Shown: positions 24,117 to 32,351 of the stretch, one piece after another
How the letters are laid out: every line of letters begins with the position of its first letter
How positions within the stretch are numbered: position 1 is the first letter of the stretch
Source: an uncultured Prochlorococcus sp.
Lineage (GTDB): Bacteria > Cyanobacteriota > Cyanobacteriia > PCC-6307 > Cyanobiaceae
Length of the DNA: 64,000 nt
Assembly (NCBI GenBank): GCA_902590775.1
Contig: CACIYC010000004.1
Span: forward strand, 1 to 64,000
Direction: 5' to 3'
The notes under the pieces: generated by a model
What the model saw: the letters and a program-made list of their open reading frames with translations, nothing else
What the model was told of the DNA's origin: nothing
Databases searched by the model: none
Program-made: the position numbers and the translations under genes

Positions 24117-25229
24117 TCAAAGTGTAGACAATTTCTCCAAATCCTTATCCCACAGAATATATTTAAAACAACCGGGTATGTCTCTGATTTTTAGGTACTT
24201 TGCACCTAAAAGAAGGTTTTCATTATGATTATGGCAAGCACACAAATTGTAATTAGGTATACGATCACATAAATGGTGAATACTATGATAGGAGATATCA
24301 GCAAGGAACCAATTCAAGACAGGTGGTAGAACTAAGTTACTACTACCTTTTATAGCGCCAAGTAATGAGCTCCATTGTTGTTCACCATTAGCATATGAAT
24401 CTTGAAAATTATGCTGTACAAAAAATACACATATAAAAATAGCTGCCGAAAATGTCATAACAACCGAGTAACAACTCCAAAAAAGACCAGCACCTAGCCA
24501 TTTGCTCATAAAGATCCAAGCAAATATAACAACAATATTATTAGCAAATAAATCTATTAGTTCTCCAGAAGTTTCTCCATAACCTGAATAATGAGCCTTA
24601 AGTCTAGTGGAAAACGAAAAGATTTTCACAAAATCTCTATTGATTAATTTGGTAGTTAATTCCCTACCTATAGAATAAATAAAATTTGTTATAGTAACTA
24701 ATAATGTCAATCTAGGTTTGATAACCAAATAAAAGAAGCCTCCTGGAAATAGCATTATCCAATGACGACTTAATGAATAAAGCAACTGATTTCTTTTAGA
24801 TAATAATTGATATTCCTGTAGGGTTAAAACATCTATAGGACCACGATACATTTCCCAGTTTCCATTATGTCGATGATGAAAAGCATGATCACGTGACCAA
24901 GGAAATTGTGGAATAGCATTAATAGTTCCAAGGAAAAATCCAGTCAATCGATTGAGCCGAGATGTTCGAAATAGAGAATTATGGCCACAGTCATGCATCA
25001 AAGAAAATGTACGCAATGAGAATAAAGTTAATAGGCTAAGGATAGGGATTAATATAATGATCTTAACAGAAATAGAGGGATAACTTGTATCAATGAATGG
25101 TATTAAAAGCCATAATCCAACTATTGGGAAAACTGTAGTTAAAATTTGCCAAGCAGCTCTTAAATTACTTCGCTTCAGATAAGGAGTAAGTGTAAAATCA
25201 CTAAGCTTAATTGTTTGATCTTTTTCCAA
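24117..25229 (-). CDS. Membrane fatty acid desaturase (370 aa)
   Basis: An acyl-lipid desaturase of the di-iron, His-box class, which introduces double bonds into membrane lipid acyl chains using ferredoxin. The three boxes are HDCGH (79-83), HAFHHRH (115-121) and HSIHH (315-319). Hydrophobic segments at about residues 30-45, 57-75, 160-190 and 225-270 fit four spans. The sequence most resembles the DesA/omega-6 (delta-12) type or a related desaturase/hydroxylase, but regiospecificity cannot be read from motifs alone. The gene is monocistronic. Confidence 0.93.
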   Translation of the reverse strand: MEKDQTIKLSDFTLTPYLKRSNLRAAWQILTTVFPIVGLWLLIPFIDTSYPSISVKIIILIPILSLLTLFSLRTFSLMHDCGHNSLFRTSRLNRLTGFFLGTINAIPQFPWSRDHAFHHRHNGNWEMYRGPIDVLTLQEYQLLSKRNQLLYSLSRHWIMLFPGGFFYLVIKPRLTLLVTITNFIYSIGRELTTKLINRDFVKIFSFSTRLKAHYSGYGETSGELIDLFANNIVVIFAWIFMSKWLGAGLFWSCYSVVMTFSAAIFICVFFVQHNFQDSYANGEQQWSSLLGAIKGSSNLVLPPVLNWFLADISYHSIHHLCDRIPNYNLCACHNHNENLLLGAKYLKIRDIPGCFKYILWDKDLEKLSTL

Positions 25230-25559
25230 GTAAAGCTAAGATATCTTTAATATAAAGATTCTACCAAGAAGTTAAGCTTATATCTCAGAGTTTTAATCTA
25301 TTTTATATATTATTTACAGAAATACCAAAAGTAAATTCATAAAAAAGTGACTTGCTTTTTATTTCCTTAACCCTTCTTAAACTACTTGAATGGGAAAAAT
25401 TTATCATTAATCAGATGTTCCTATTTTCAAAGCAATTTGTCTTAGACTTCAATATAAAACATAAAAAAATTAAGAGAAAACTTCTTTTGGAAGATAGCTT
25501 GAAAGGAGCAGTCCAATCATCTAAACAACATATATTTTCTGAGAGGGCAAAGCCTTTGA
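25230..25559. other. 330-base spacer, no supported gene
   Basis: A plus-strand open frame starting with TTG at 25352 fills much of it and runs into the 3' end of the convergent gene, but it has no ribosome binding site and no recognisable motif. It probably holds the promoter of the desaturase gene near 25240-25320. I see no hairpin or RNA. Confidence 0.5.
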
Positions 25560-25808
25560 TTAAATCTTTTTTGTTTCTCTAATTACAAAACTACTCTTTG
25601 TTATCAAATCAGAGCCCTGCACTTCTAACCCTTTTACACTAGATATCTCACCTTTTAGTCCTTCCAATTTTAATTGCTCAATCATAGTCTGTATAACTTG
25701 TGCTTCAACCAACTTCTCATCAATCGTATCTGGCGTGATTTTCTCAAAAAGCTTACCTGCCTTAGCTTTTACAACCTCAGAAGAGTTTGTTATTCTAAGT
25801 AAAATCAT
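25560..25808 (-). CDS. Conserved hypothetical protein (82 aa)
   Basis: A small soluble alpha/beta protein. The start is placed at the third candidate Met, MILLRITNSSEVVKAKAGKL, because this is where the conserved-looking part begins; a longer frame back to 25886 adds only a hydrophobic, poorly composed extension. Later elements are VEAQVIQTMIEQLKLEGL and GEISSVKGLEVQG, strand-like, and a basic end. Typical of short picocyanobacterial proteins without assigned function. Confidence 0.7.
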   Translation of the reverse strand: MILLRITNSSEVVKAKAGKLFEKITPDTIDEKLVEAQVIQTMIEQLKLEGLKGEISSVKGLEVQGSDLITKSSFVIRETKKI

Positions 25809-25903
25809 TTTTTTTAAAGTCTTAAGCATAAAATACACTAATATTAAAAATTTGATTTGTATCTTCCGTGTAGACAACATTTTCACAATTTAGAAATACA
25901 TCA

Positions 25904-26371
25904 TCATGAATTTAACCAAGGGATCAAAGCCTTTTGGGGATTAGATATATCCTCAATAGATGTAAAAAAAGAATCTGTCCAATTAGAGGCTGGTAAACCA
26001 GCAAAAAGCATTAAGTTAAGTGGATACTCATCTGAATCACTACATTTTCTAAAGTCATCCCGAAATAAAAAGACTATTTTGCCCCAAGCAGTTGCTGCAC
26101 CAAGTTCAATCATTACACCTTCATCAGGTGGAGTTCCATTTACCACAGCAAATATTGCATCTGCACTCTTAACATCTTGAAGATCAGCTAATGCTATCTT
26201 ATGAGCCCATCCACTACGTGCTTTTTCAACTTGTGAGTTACGGCTAAAAGGTTCCCATACCTCTGCACCTAACCCCTCCAGAATCTCTACAAATTCTGGT
26301 AAAATGTTTTTCTTACATTGCTTTGAAAAACCATAAGGTGATGCTAAGTAGATAATTTTTCTTGTCATCAA
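25904..26371 (-). CDS. Nucleoside 2-deoxyribosyltransferase family protein (155 aa)
   Basis: A Rossmann-like enzyme of the nucleoside deoxyribosyltransferase superfamily: IIYLASPYGFS (residues 6-16) opens the fold. DLQDVKSADAIFAVVNGTPPDEGVMIELGAA (63-93) has the Asp and the catalytic Glu of the family, and WGKIVFLFRDDFR follows. These enzymes exchange bases between deoxyribonucleosides or hydrolyse nucleoside derivatives. It overlaps the phosphoribosyltransferase gene by four bases (ATGA), indicating translational coupling and joint function in nucleobase salvage. Confidence 0.88.
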   Translation of the reverse strand: MMTRKIIYLASPYGFSKQCKKNILPEFVEILEGLGAEVWEPFSRNSQVEKARSGWAHKIALADLQDVKSADAIFAVVNGTPPDEGVMIELGAATAWGKIVFLFRDDFRKCSDSDEYPLNLMLFAGLPASNWTDSFFTSIEDISNPQKALIPWLNS

Positions 26372-26781
26372 ATTTTACTCCTCATTTTTTGAAAATCTTC
26401 TTTATCCTTCATAGCAAATTCTTGCGCCTCCCATGGGAATACAAACCATTCTTCTGAGTTGCTAATTTCCAAAGCATTCCACCATTTTGGTTCCACCTTA
26501 CTTAACCAAACAAATGCTTTAATATCAGGAATTTTCCTGACTTGATTTAAAGTTAATCCTGTATCATAAACATCATCAACTACCAGTGCATTTGGTTTTG
26601 GTTCATTCAATAATGGAATTCGCAATGAATGGCTAACAGCAACAGCTAAGCAAAGTCCACCTCTTGGAAAGCCATATACACCTGAAAATTCTTGTGAATC
26701 ATACAAAACCGATATGCTTTGAATGCAATAATCAAACTCATCCCAACTAAGAATTCTCATATTTTTCATCGGGATAGTCAC
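26368..26781 (-). CDS. Small phosphoribosyltransferase (137 aa)
   Basis: A type I phosphoribosyltransferase. The PRPP-binding loop is VVDDVYDTGLT (residues 67-77), and VYGFPRGGLCLAVAVSHSL is the pyrophosphate loop region (about 36-54). At 137 residues it is shorter than hypoxanthine or xanthine phosphoribosyltransferases, so it may be a minimal version or have another substrate. It is the first gene of a two-gene unit with the deoxyribosyltransferase. Likely role: reuse of purine bases released from nucleosides. Start could be Met5 or Met8. Confidence 0.85.
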   Translation of the reverse strand: MTIPMKNMRILSWDEFDYCIQSISVLYDSQEFSGVYGFPRGGLCLAVAVSHSLRIPLLNEPKPNALVVDDVYDTGLTLNQVRKIPDIKAFVWLSKVEPKWWNALEISNSEEWFVFPWEAQEFAMKDKEDFQKMRSKI

Positions 26782-27637
26782 TAGATTAATTAAATCAAAG
26801 GATGATTAGAGGGAAAGCTATCAATTCCCTAATTAATTAAAAATAATTCTATAACTCTTAATCTCATTGTTATGAAAAATCTTAATGGTCAAACACCTCA
26901 TACTAGTAGAGATTCAAGTGAGTTATATAGCAATTGTACTAGATATTAAAATAGGGAGCTCATCTTAAACTTTAAGACATACGTGCAAATGACTTTAGCT
27001 CAAAATAATTTTTCACTCATCATTACCAAGAATTCACTCAGCATATGCAATTGAATTTCCTATTCAATCTACTGCAAAGTCCCATTCATTAAACAGTTAG
27101 GTATCCTCTTCTAAGAAACTTGTAAAGGATATTGAAAGTAGGTAATAGGCCCCAAATTACACAAAGAACAACCCATTACACATTAAGGTCGCAGAATGGG
27201 AAAATTATCATTAGATAAACGAAAAAATCAGTGGTTCAGAAAAGGAAGGGAACCAAAGCAAACTAGGAGAACCCCTAAAACTTCTTAGACACACAAAGAA
27301 AACTACTAAAACTTCTAAAGAAGCTAACGTGTCCTAAAAAAAAGATTTCTGAAAGAACAAAGTCTTTAGGAATGCTAAAGAGCATGCAAGATTGTCTGCT
27401 TGAAGAAGCAATGGCTAAGGAATAGAACCGTTTTGCATAAATACTTGTTTTTTCTGATCAATCGATAGAATTATTTAAAAAAATTCACTGGCATGGTTGC
27501 GCATAATTAGGTATTTTTTAAAAAATATCACTTAATCTCATGACTCAAGAGGTGTACAAAGCAATTCTTGAAGCTTCAAAAAAAGGTGAACTTTGGGGAA
27601 TTAAACGAAGTCCTACTTAAAAACAAATTCTTAGAGT
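26782..27637. other. 856-base gene-poor gap
   Basis: One of the longest gaps in the window. Only tiny ORFs appear: 26872-26949 (25 codons, Ser/Asn-rich), 27196-27288 (30 codons, very basic, MGKLSLDKRKNQWFRKGREP) and 27540-27620 (26 codons, MTQEVYKAILEASKKGELWG). The last two have a protein-like composition and could be genuine micro-proteins or remnants. I see no tRNA fold, terminator or repeat, so the gap may hold small RNAs or decayed genes. Confidence 0.5.
27540..27620 (+). CDS. Possible 26-aa micro-protein
   Basis: MTQEVYKAILEASKKGELWG followed by IKRSPT is a short amphipathic-helix peptide with coding-like composition. It is alone in the gap before 27638. It may be the relic of a larger gene. 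No family; weak evidence. Confidence 0.3.
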   Translation: MTQEVYKAILEASKKGELWGIKRSPT

Positions 27638-27838
27638 TTATAGTTCTTTCTCAATAAAGCAAAAAGGAATGATATTCGGTAATTTTCTTGAATTCCATAT
27701 GCATTCAAGTCTTGTCTCAGCACATCCTTTTTTATCTCTAGCGACACATTGATCTGCAAATTCTTTAATTACATCACTAACTAGACTTCCAAGAATAACC
27801 GCGATTAATATCTGTAGAAAGCTTAGTACTCCTTTCAT
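27638..27838 (-). CDS. Small membrane-anchored Cys-containing protein (66 aa)
   Basis: Start set at the Met beginning MKGVLSFLQILIAVILGSLV, a good signal-anchor sequence; the longer frame to 27910 adds a second hydrophobic run but looks less natural. The rest is VIKEFADQCVARDKKGCAETRLECIW and a tail ending FIEKEL, with Cys at four positions, probably exported. Family unknown. Confidence 0.6.
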   Translation of the reverse strand: MKGVLSFLQILIAVILGSLVSDVIKEFADQCVARDKKGCAETRLECIWNSRKLPNIIPFCFIEKEL

Positions 27839-28127
27839 TTTTAAAAAGCAAAAAAGAAACTCGCTAAAAGTATTTAAAGTCAAATCAGAGATAATACAAG
27901 CTGAGATCAAGCTCTTTTTTCAAAGTTAATAGGTTTTGAGATGCATAACCCATGATTTTACAATTTCGAGTTTAAGAGCAGATCCTAAGTATTAATAACC
28001 ATAAAAGAAGGATAAGGTTCCGAAGGCATTATATGACTATAAATTAAGTCTCTTAAAGAACTTTATACTTAAGTTTTTTTTCTGTATTATTTAGTCTATT
28101 TATATATAACTAGAAAAGGTCCTAGGA

Positions 28128-28337
28128 ATGAACAAAAATCTGAAAGTTTTTTTATATGTATTAGCCTGGATTATTTCCTGGTTTGTCTTTAGCTCTATTA
28201 TCAATGCTGGGCTTATAACAACTAATGTTTATTCAGAAGAAGAAAAAGGTAAAGTAATTACATTCTTTATTGGAGCTATACTTTTTCTTTTTGGTGGAAC
28301 TTCCTTATATAAAGAAGTTTTTACAAATGAAAAATAA
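28128..28337 (+). CDS. Small two-span membrane protein (69 aa)
   Basis: Two hydrophobic helices (about residues 7-28, FLYVLAWIISWFVFSSIIN, and 43-60, VITFFIGAILFLFGG) joined by a polar loop NVYSEEEKGK, with charged ends. A clean ATG after an AGGTCCTAGGA stretch. No function assigned; such two-span proteins are common in small-genome marine cyanobacteria. Confidence 0.68.
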   Translation: MNKNLKVFLYVLAWIISWFVFSSIINAGLITTNVYSEEEKGKVITFFIGAILFLFGGTSLYKEVFTNEK

Positions 28338-29045
28338 TTCTTTTGAAGTAACTAATATCAATCTCTATAATTAAAATTATAAAAAAATGACAGTTTTTGT
28401 TTAAAAAATATTGATTTGCATCTAGAGGATTTGGAAGGAGTACTAAAAAATTCAGGCGATCTAGTTGACGTTAAGTTTCGACAACCAAGTGCTTGGCATC
28501 AGGTACACAACCATGCATAGAACAGTTGGCATAGGCATATTCTCTCAATTCAACTCAGTAACATCTTTCAGCATTTACTTGCTTGTTGTATGGTTTTCAA
28601 CTAAACCTTCAACATAACGATAACCAACTACTGCAAAAAGATTAGTCAATAGCATATGAGTAGTCTATCTACTTCCCAAATGTATTTCCAAATAATTGAC
28701 TAAGAGAAGCATTAAAGGCTTTTTTAGCTTACTCCCCCATATTGCCGTAGATCTTTAGTATCAAAAAAGACTAGTTAAACCCAGAAGAATTGCAACACCG
28801 TCGAATGAGAGTGATAGGAATAAAAAGCAACGAAATAGAATCATTAAAAAATTCAAAGTACTATAGCGAAATCTAGCTAAATCAATCTACCTCTCAAAAA
28901 AAATTCTTAGCGGAGCTAAAGAAGATAAATAGACTCTTATAAGTCAATAGATAAATATAAAGAAGAAAAGATTCATTTTTTTTTTAAAATAACTTGAAGA
29001 TTAAAAAATAGGCATTAGAATATAAATAATATAAAACAATTATAG
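28338..29045. other. 708-base gap with a possible gene remnant
   Basis: Near the left end (28416-28520) a 34-codon frame without an ATG reads HLEDLEGVLKNSGDLVDVKF and continues RQPSAWHQVHNHA before a stop. A second frame just after it (ending near 28620) keeps a hydrophobic, coding-looking stretch. Together they look like a gene broken by frameshift, but no parent family is recognised. The rest holds no visible feature. Confidence 0.45.
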
Positions 29046-29213
29046 ATGGAACAAAAAATTAGACGTCGAAGGAATTCAAGCAACCTCTTCAACCCAAGTA
29101 GCCAAGGCTTAACTACCTATGACGTTGCATATGTAACCGCAAAAAATAATCAGATAAGAAATGAAGAGATTCGCTTAAATCTTAATGCCAACCAAAAGAA
29201 GGAAGCAGCCTAA
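29046..29213 (+). CDS. Small basic soluble protein, coupled to next gene (55 aa)
   Basis: A basic protein, MEQKIRRRRNSSNLFNPSSQ, followed by GLTTYDVAYVTAKNNQIRNE and a helical Lys-rich end. Its TAA stop overlaps the ATG of the next gene in the sequence TAATG, so the two are translated as a pair. It is below the 60-codon limit and easily missed. Charge suggests binding to nucleic acid or membrane, but no family is known. Confidence 0.68.
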   Translation: MEQKIRRRRNSSNLFNPSSQGLTTYDVAYVTAKNNQIRNEEIRLNLNANQKKEAA

Positions 29214-29410
29214 TGGTTTTCCCTTTATTTAAATCGATGACAGAACTACTCATACCTGTAAAACAGGCCGAGAAAAGAAAGAGAGAAAGAGGTTTTGCAA
29301 GTCAAGAGGCAATGCATAGATATATAAAACTTACTGAGCAAATGAACAAAACCCTCAAAAGGAGAGTCGCGAGAAAGGTTTTAGATCAGTCACTAAAGAA
29401 ATCAGCTTAA
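29213..29410 (+). CDS. Small strongly basic protein (65 aa)
   Basis: A highly basic helical protein (KQAEKRKRERGFASQEAM, LKRRVARKVLDQSLKKSA) with a hydrophobic N-terminus (MVFPLFKSMTELLIP). Its start is shared with the stop of the preceding gene (TAATG). Nucleic acid or ribosome binding is plausible from the charge but is only a guess. Confidence 0.7.
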   Translation: MVFPLFKSMTELLIPVKQAEKRKRERGFASQEAMHRYIKLTEQMNKTLKRRVARKVLDQSLKKSA

Positions 29411-29572
29411 TTATCAAAAAATATTTAACCGCATCTATTTTGCCTCTCAAAACCACACTCTTTCTTTTTTGACTAGTGTTTGGGGTTTATATTTAATTGA
29501 CATTCAAAAGGAAATCTTATATACCTTTACTTTTACACTCCTAAAAGACTAGAAGGCCTCTCATAGTGGAAA

Positions 29573-30160
29573 TCACAAAAAGAAAAGTAACGCGCCAGAG
29601 ATAAAGCCAGTGAAATGCGCTGAAAAACTTATGCTTGGCAGAAGGGACCATGCAAATCCTACTCCTGTTAGAAATAACATTGCATTTCTAACTGAAATAC
29701 TTTTTACCAACCCAATATCCAGGCTAAGAAAAGTGTTCTTCCCATACATCGAACTCAGCAAAATAAAAGCATCTATACCATAAATAATTCCACTAAAGCC
29801 TAATAATAAGTAATAGCCCCCTTTAAGAATATAAATATCTAATATCCATTGCATTAAGGCTTGCAGCGGAATCAATAAAGAAATAAGAAGAAGTAAAAAA
29901 TAATATCCTTGAAGCTTTAACTCCTTTAAAAAGTACCTTGCCACAACTAATCCAAAAATATTAGCACTCAAATGACTAAGGTCAGCGTGAAAAAAATGTG
30001 ATGTCACCCCCCTGTAAGGTTGAAAGGGAAGGACAGTCGAAATATATGCAAAATCTTCTTTTTTTAGAGCTCCTATCAGATCAGTAGCCATAAAGATAAA
30101 GGCTATAACCAAAAAAGGAATTAAAAACTGCCAATCATTTTTTGAGATCTTATCAATCAA
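29573..30160 (-). CDS. Rhomboid-family intramembrane serine protease (195 aa)
   Basis: A six-span membrane protein with the rhomboid catalytic dyad: Ser123 in LLLGFSGIIYG (GxSG) and His182 in AHFTGFISG. The L1-loop and second-helix features HFFHADLSHLSANIFG (56-70) replace the usual H-x3-N region. Minimal bacterial length. Rhomboids cleave membrane proteins inside the bilayer; substrates here are unknown. It converges with the small basic gene and is divergent from nothing close; glutathione peroxidase lies 10 bases upstream on the same strand and is probably co-transcribed. Confidence 0.88.
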   Translation of the reverse strand: MIDKISKNDWQFLIPFLVIAFIFMATDLIGALKKEDFAYISTVLPFQPYRGVTSHFFHADLSHLSANIFGLVVARYFLKELKLQGYYFLLLLISLLIPLQALMQWILDIYILKGGYYLLLGFSGIIYGIDAFILLSSMYGKNTFLSLDIGLVKSISVRNAMLFLTGVGFAWSLLPSISFSAHFTGFISGALLFFL

Positions 30161-30170
30161 GTTACAAACT

Positions 30171-30650
30171 CTATATAGTCAAGGCAACCTCGATAGCGGC
30201 AATTATTTCTTCGTTAAAAGGGTCAATATTAGGTTGGAATCTTGCAATTACATTACCATCTTTGCCTACTAAGAACTTCTCAAAATTCCAACTAACATCT
30301 CCAATAGGTTCTACCTTATTTAGAGTTGTATAAGGTTCTGTTGTTTGTCCTTTTGCATGCACCTTGTTGAAAATTTCAAAATTAGCTCCAAATTTCGAGG
30401 AACAGAATTTTTTTATTTCATCAACAGTGCCTGGCTCTTGTCCGCCAAAGTCATTGCAAGGAAAGCCAAGAACAACTAAACCCTTTTCCTTATATTTGTC
30501 TTGAAGGGCTTGCAAGCCTTCATATTGAGGAGTATTTCCACATTGACTAGCAACATTAACAATTAAAAGGACTTGTCCAATGTAATCACCTAGTTCCTTT
30601 TTTTCTCCACTTGAAGTTTCAACTACAGTTTCTTTAACGTTGACTAACAT
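30171..30650 (-). CDS. Glutathione peroxidase (159 aa)
   Basis: A thioredoxin-fold peroxidase that reduces lipid and organic hydroperoxides. The peroxidatic Cys37 is in NVASQCGNTPQY (32-43), with FPCNDFGGQEPG (63-74) and the SWNFEKFLV active-site Trp/Asn (120-128), all canonical. It uses Cys rather than selenocysteine, and cyanobacterial members often take electrons from thioredoxin or NADPH. It lies 10 bases upstream of the rhomboid gene on the same strand, so the pair is a likely unit. Confidence 0.95.
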   Translation of the reverse strand: MLVNVKETVVETSSGEKKELGDYIGQVLLIVNVASQCGNTPQYEGLQALQDKYKEKGLVVLGFPCNDFGGQEPGTVDEIKKFCSSKFGANFEIFNKVHAKGQTTEPYTTLNKVEPIGDVSWNFEKFLVGKDGNVIARFQPNIDPFNEEIIAAIEVALTI

Positions 30651-30798
30651 AAAATTGGATTGTTCTTTTGAAAAGCTAGCAGCTATAGAATATTTTAGAA
30701 GTAGGGTTTTTTCTACAAGAAAACTTTAAGGCATTTCCCTTAAAAAACTACACCTATAAAACAACTTGCTCATAAAAGATTATCTCAAGATTTTATTC

Positions 30799-31674
30799 TT
30801 AAAAATCTCTGATAATACATTTTTTCAATACAGATACGTCATAATCACCATAGCCTTGCTCTATAAGTTGTTTCTCCATTTCTTTGACTTTAGATGTAAT
30901 AGGTAGACATAACCCTGATTCCTTGGCAGTTTTAAGCGCAATAGACAAATCCTTATAATGTAACCCCAACTTAAATCCCAAAGGATATCTATTACTTAGC
31001 ATCCCTTCAGAACGATGTGATAAAGCCCAGGAGCCTGCAGCGCCTGTTTTTAATGAATTTACAACAAGGTTCATTGGTAAATTCAATGTTTCTCCAAGAG
31101 CAATTGCTTCTGCTAATGCTGCATAACTACCAGCTACAAGTATTTGATTAAGTGCTTTTACTTCTTGGCCTTTTCCTACTTCTCCAAAACAAAAAACATT
31201 AGACGAAATTATTTCCAACAGCGATTGAATCTCTTTTAGCTGTTTATTGTCACAGCCTAAAAAAATCGTCAACTTAGCTTCCTTGGCTCCCTCAGTCCCC
31301 CCAGAAACAGGGGCATCTAAATAAAAAATCTCTTTTTTAAGCAACCTTTTCGAAACAGCCCGCGCCTTGCTGGGGGAAATAGTTGAAAAATCAATTATTT
31401 TACATCCTCTTTTTAGACTTTCACAAGCTCCATTTAAACCGAAAAGAACCTCCTCAACTGCCTGATCATCAGTTAAACAAAGGAAAAAGACATCACACCC
31501 TTTAGCAGCATCTTTAGGACTCGAAAAAAATTTCGAGTCCGTCAACCTTGGATCTTTTTCTATTTTGGAATTTCTCGTATGCAATCGAAGGCTATATCCT
31601 GCCGAAACAAAGTTGAGTACAACCGGCAATCCTATCGAACCTAAACCAACAAAGCCTAGAGATTTCGAATGCAT
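30799..31674 (-). CDS. NAD(P)-dependent beta-hydroxyacid dehydrogenase (291 aa)
   Basis: A member of the 3-hydroxyisobutyrate/6-phosphogluconate dehydrogenase family. The N-terminal Rossmann motif is LGFVGLGSIGLPVVLNFVSAGY (residues 6-27), followed by the conserved DAPVSGGTEGAKEAKLTIFLGG-type substrate loop at about residues 119-139 and the catalytic Lys region GKGQEVKALNQILVAGS. The C-terminal helical domain is complete. The substrate could be glyoxylate/succinic semialdehyde-type or beta-hydroxyacid; it cannot be told from sequence. The gene stands alone. Confidence 0.9.
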   Translation of the reverse strand: MHSKSLGFVGLGSIGLPVVLNFVSAGYSLRLHTRNSKIEKDPRLTDSKFFSSPKDAAKGCDVFFLCLTDDQAVEEVLFGLNGACESLKRGCKIIDFSTISPSKARAVSKRLLKKEIFYLDAPVSGGTEGAKEAKLTIFLGCDNKQLKEIQSLLEIISSNVFCFGEVGKGQEVKALNQILVAGSYAALAEAIALGETLNLPMNLVVNSLKTGAAGSWALSHRSEGMLSNRYPLGFKLGLHYKDLSIALKTAKESGLCLPITSKVKEMEKQLIEQGYGDYDVSVLKKCIIRDF

Positions 31675-31979
31675 AAAAATCTTGCATCAATTACAATAAA
31701 CTTACTAAAAAAATAATCCAATACTGCAAAACATATTAATTGTTTCTATAATTCAGAAAAAGTCAAACCAGGGGAAATCTCTTTACATATAAATATTTTT
31801 AATGTTAAGAACTAAAGTATATTTAAAGATCAAGATCTTTAAATATACTTTAGGATGAACTTTTATAATTAGATTTCTTAATTACAATAAGTTAAAACTG
31901 ATAAAGTTATTTTTTAAGTTAAGAAGAAGAAGTTAATCATTAAGATGTAGATCTAATTCTAATTAAGTGTAACTTTTGA
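31675..31979. other. 305-base spacer containing a long palindrome
   Basis: A+T-rich DNA between the dehydrogenase and a startless ORF. Apart from the palindrome at 31812-31853 I see no feature. Confidence 0.5.
31812..31853. repeat. 42-base perfect palindrome (20-bp arms, 2-base loop)
   Basis: The left arm CTAAAGTATATTTAAAGATC and the right arm are exact reverse complements separated by AA. No T run follows at once, so it is not a classic terminator. It could form a cruciform or an RNA hairpin in either orientation, or be a transposon-derived or protein-binding site. It lies in the spacer between 31674 and 31980. Confidence 0.85.
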
Positions 31980-32135
31980 TATACCTTTACGAAAAACTCG
32001 TTTGAAGGGAAGAGTTCTATAAGATTTTTTGGAGCTCGCTTCTTCACTATATGGGTATTACCTTTAGCAGTAACTGGTGCAGTTATGGAGTTCCTATTTG
32101 TAAGTCCATTAACAGGTGCAAAGCCTTTTGGATAG
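31980..32135 (+). CDS. Possible small membrane protein without standard start (about 51 aa)
   Basis: The frame opens just after a TGA and has no ATG, GTG or TTG until the middle of the hydrophobic part. It encodes SIRFFGARFFTIWVLPLAV, then TGAVMEFLFVSPLTGAKPFG, a convincing one- or two-helix thylakoid-like peptide. Either it uses a rare start (ATA or ACG) or it has lost its start. A shorter competing ATG frame (32051) is much less protein-like. Confidence 0.4.
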   Translation, partial: YTFTKNSFEGKSSIRFFGARFFTIWVLPLAVTGAVMEFLFVSPLTGAKPFG

Positions 32136-32216
32136 TTCCCATTGGTGGAAACAACACATTAAAAATATGGAAAAATCTTTGCAAATAAGCTAGAGAAGAT
32201 ACTACAAAGTTTCTTC

Positions 32217-32351
32217 TTATAATTTATCTTGATAATTTCTGTAAACAGCACTAAAAAAGGCTGCAACAAAAAAAATACCAAGTGCTAAATAAGCACATCT
32301 TTCAATTGTTAAGGTTATTGGGTTTCCTACGATTTGGGATTCAATGTCCAT
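32217..32351 (-). CDS. Small one-helix membrane protein (44 aa)
   Basis: MDIESQIVGNPITLTIERC is followed by a hydrophobic helix (AYLALGIFFVAAFFSAVY) and the polar end RNYQDKL. The ATG overlaps the TAA stop of the 64-residue membrane protein gene upstream (TAATG). Together the pair looks like two small thylakoid subunits made in fixed ratio. I do not recognise either. Confidence 0.66.
   Translation of the reverse strand: MDIESQIVGNPITLTIERCAYLALGIFFVAAFFSAVYRNYQDKL

Noticed and set aside
25352-25582. 76-codon plus-strand ORF
   Set aside because: TTG start with no ribosome binding site, and its end overlaps the convergent conserved gene; possible but not supported.
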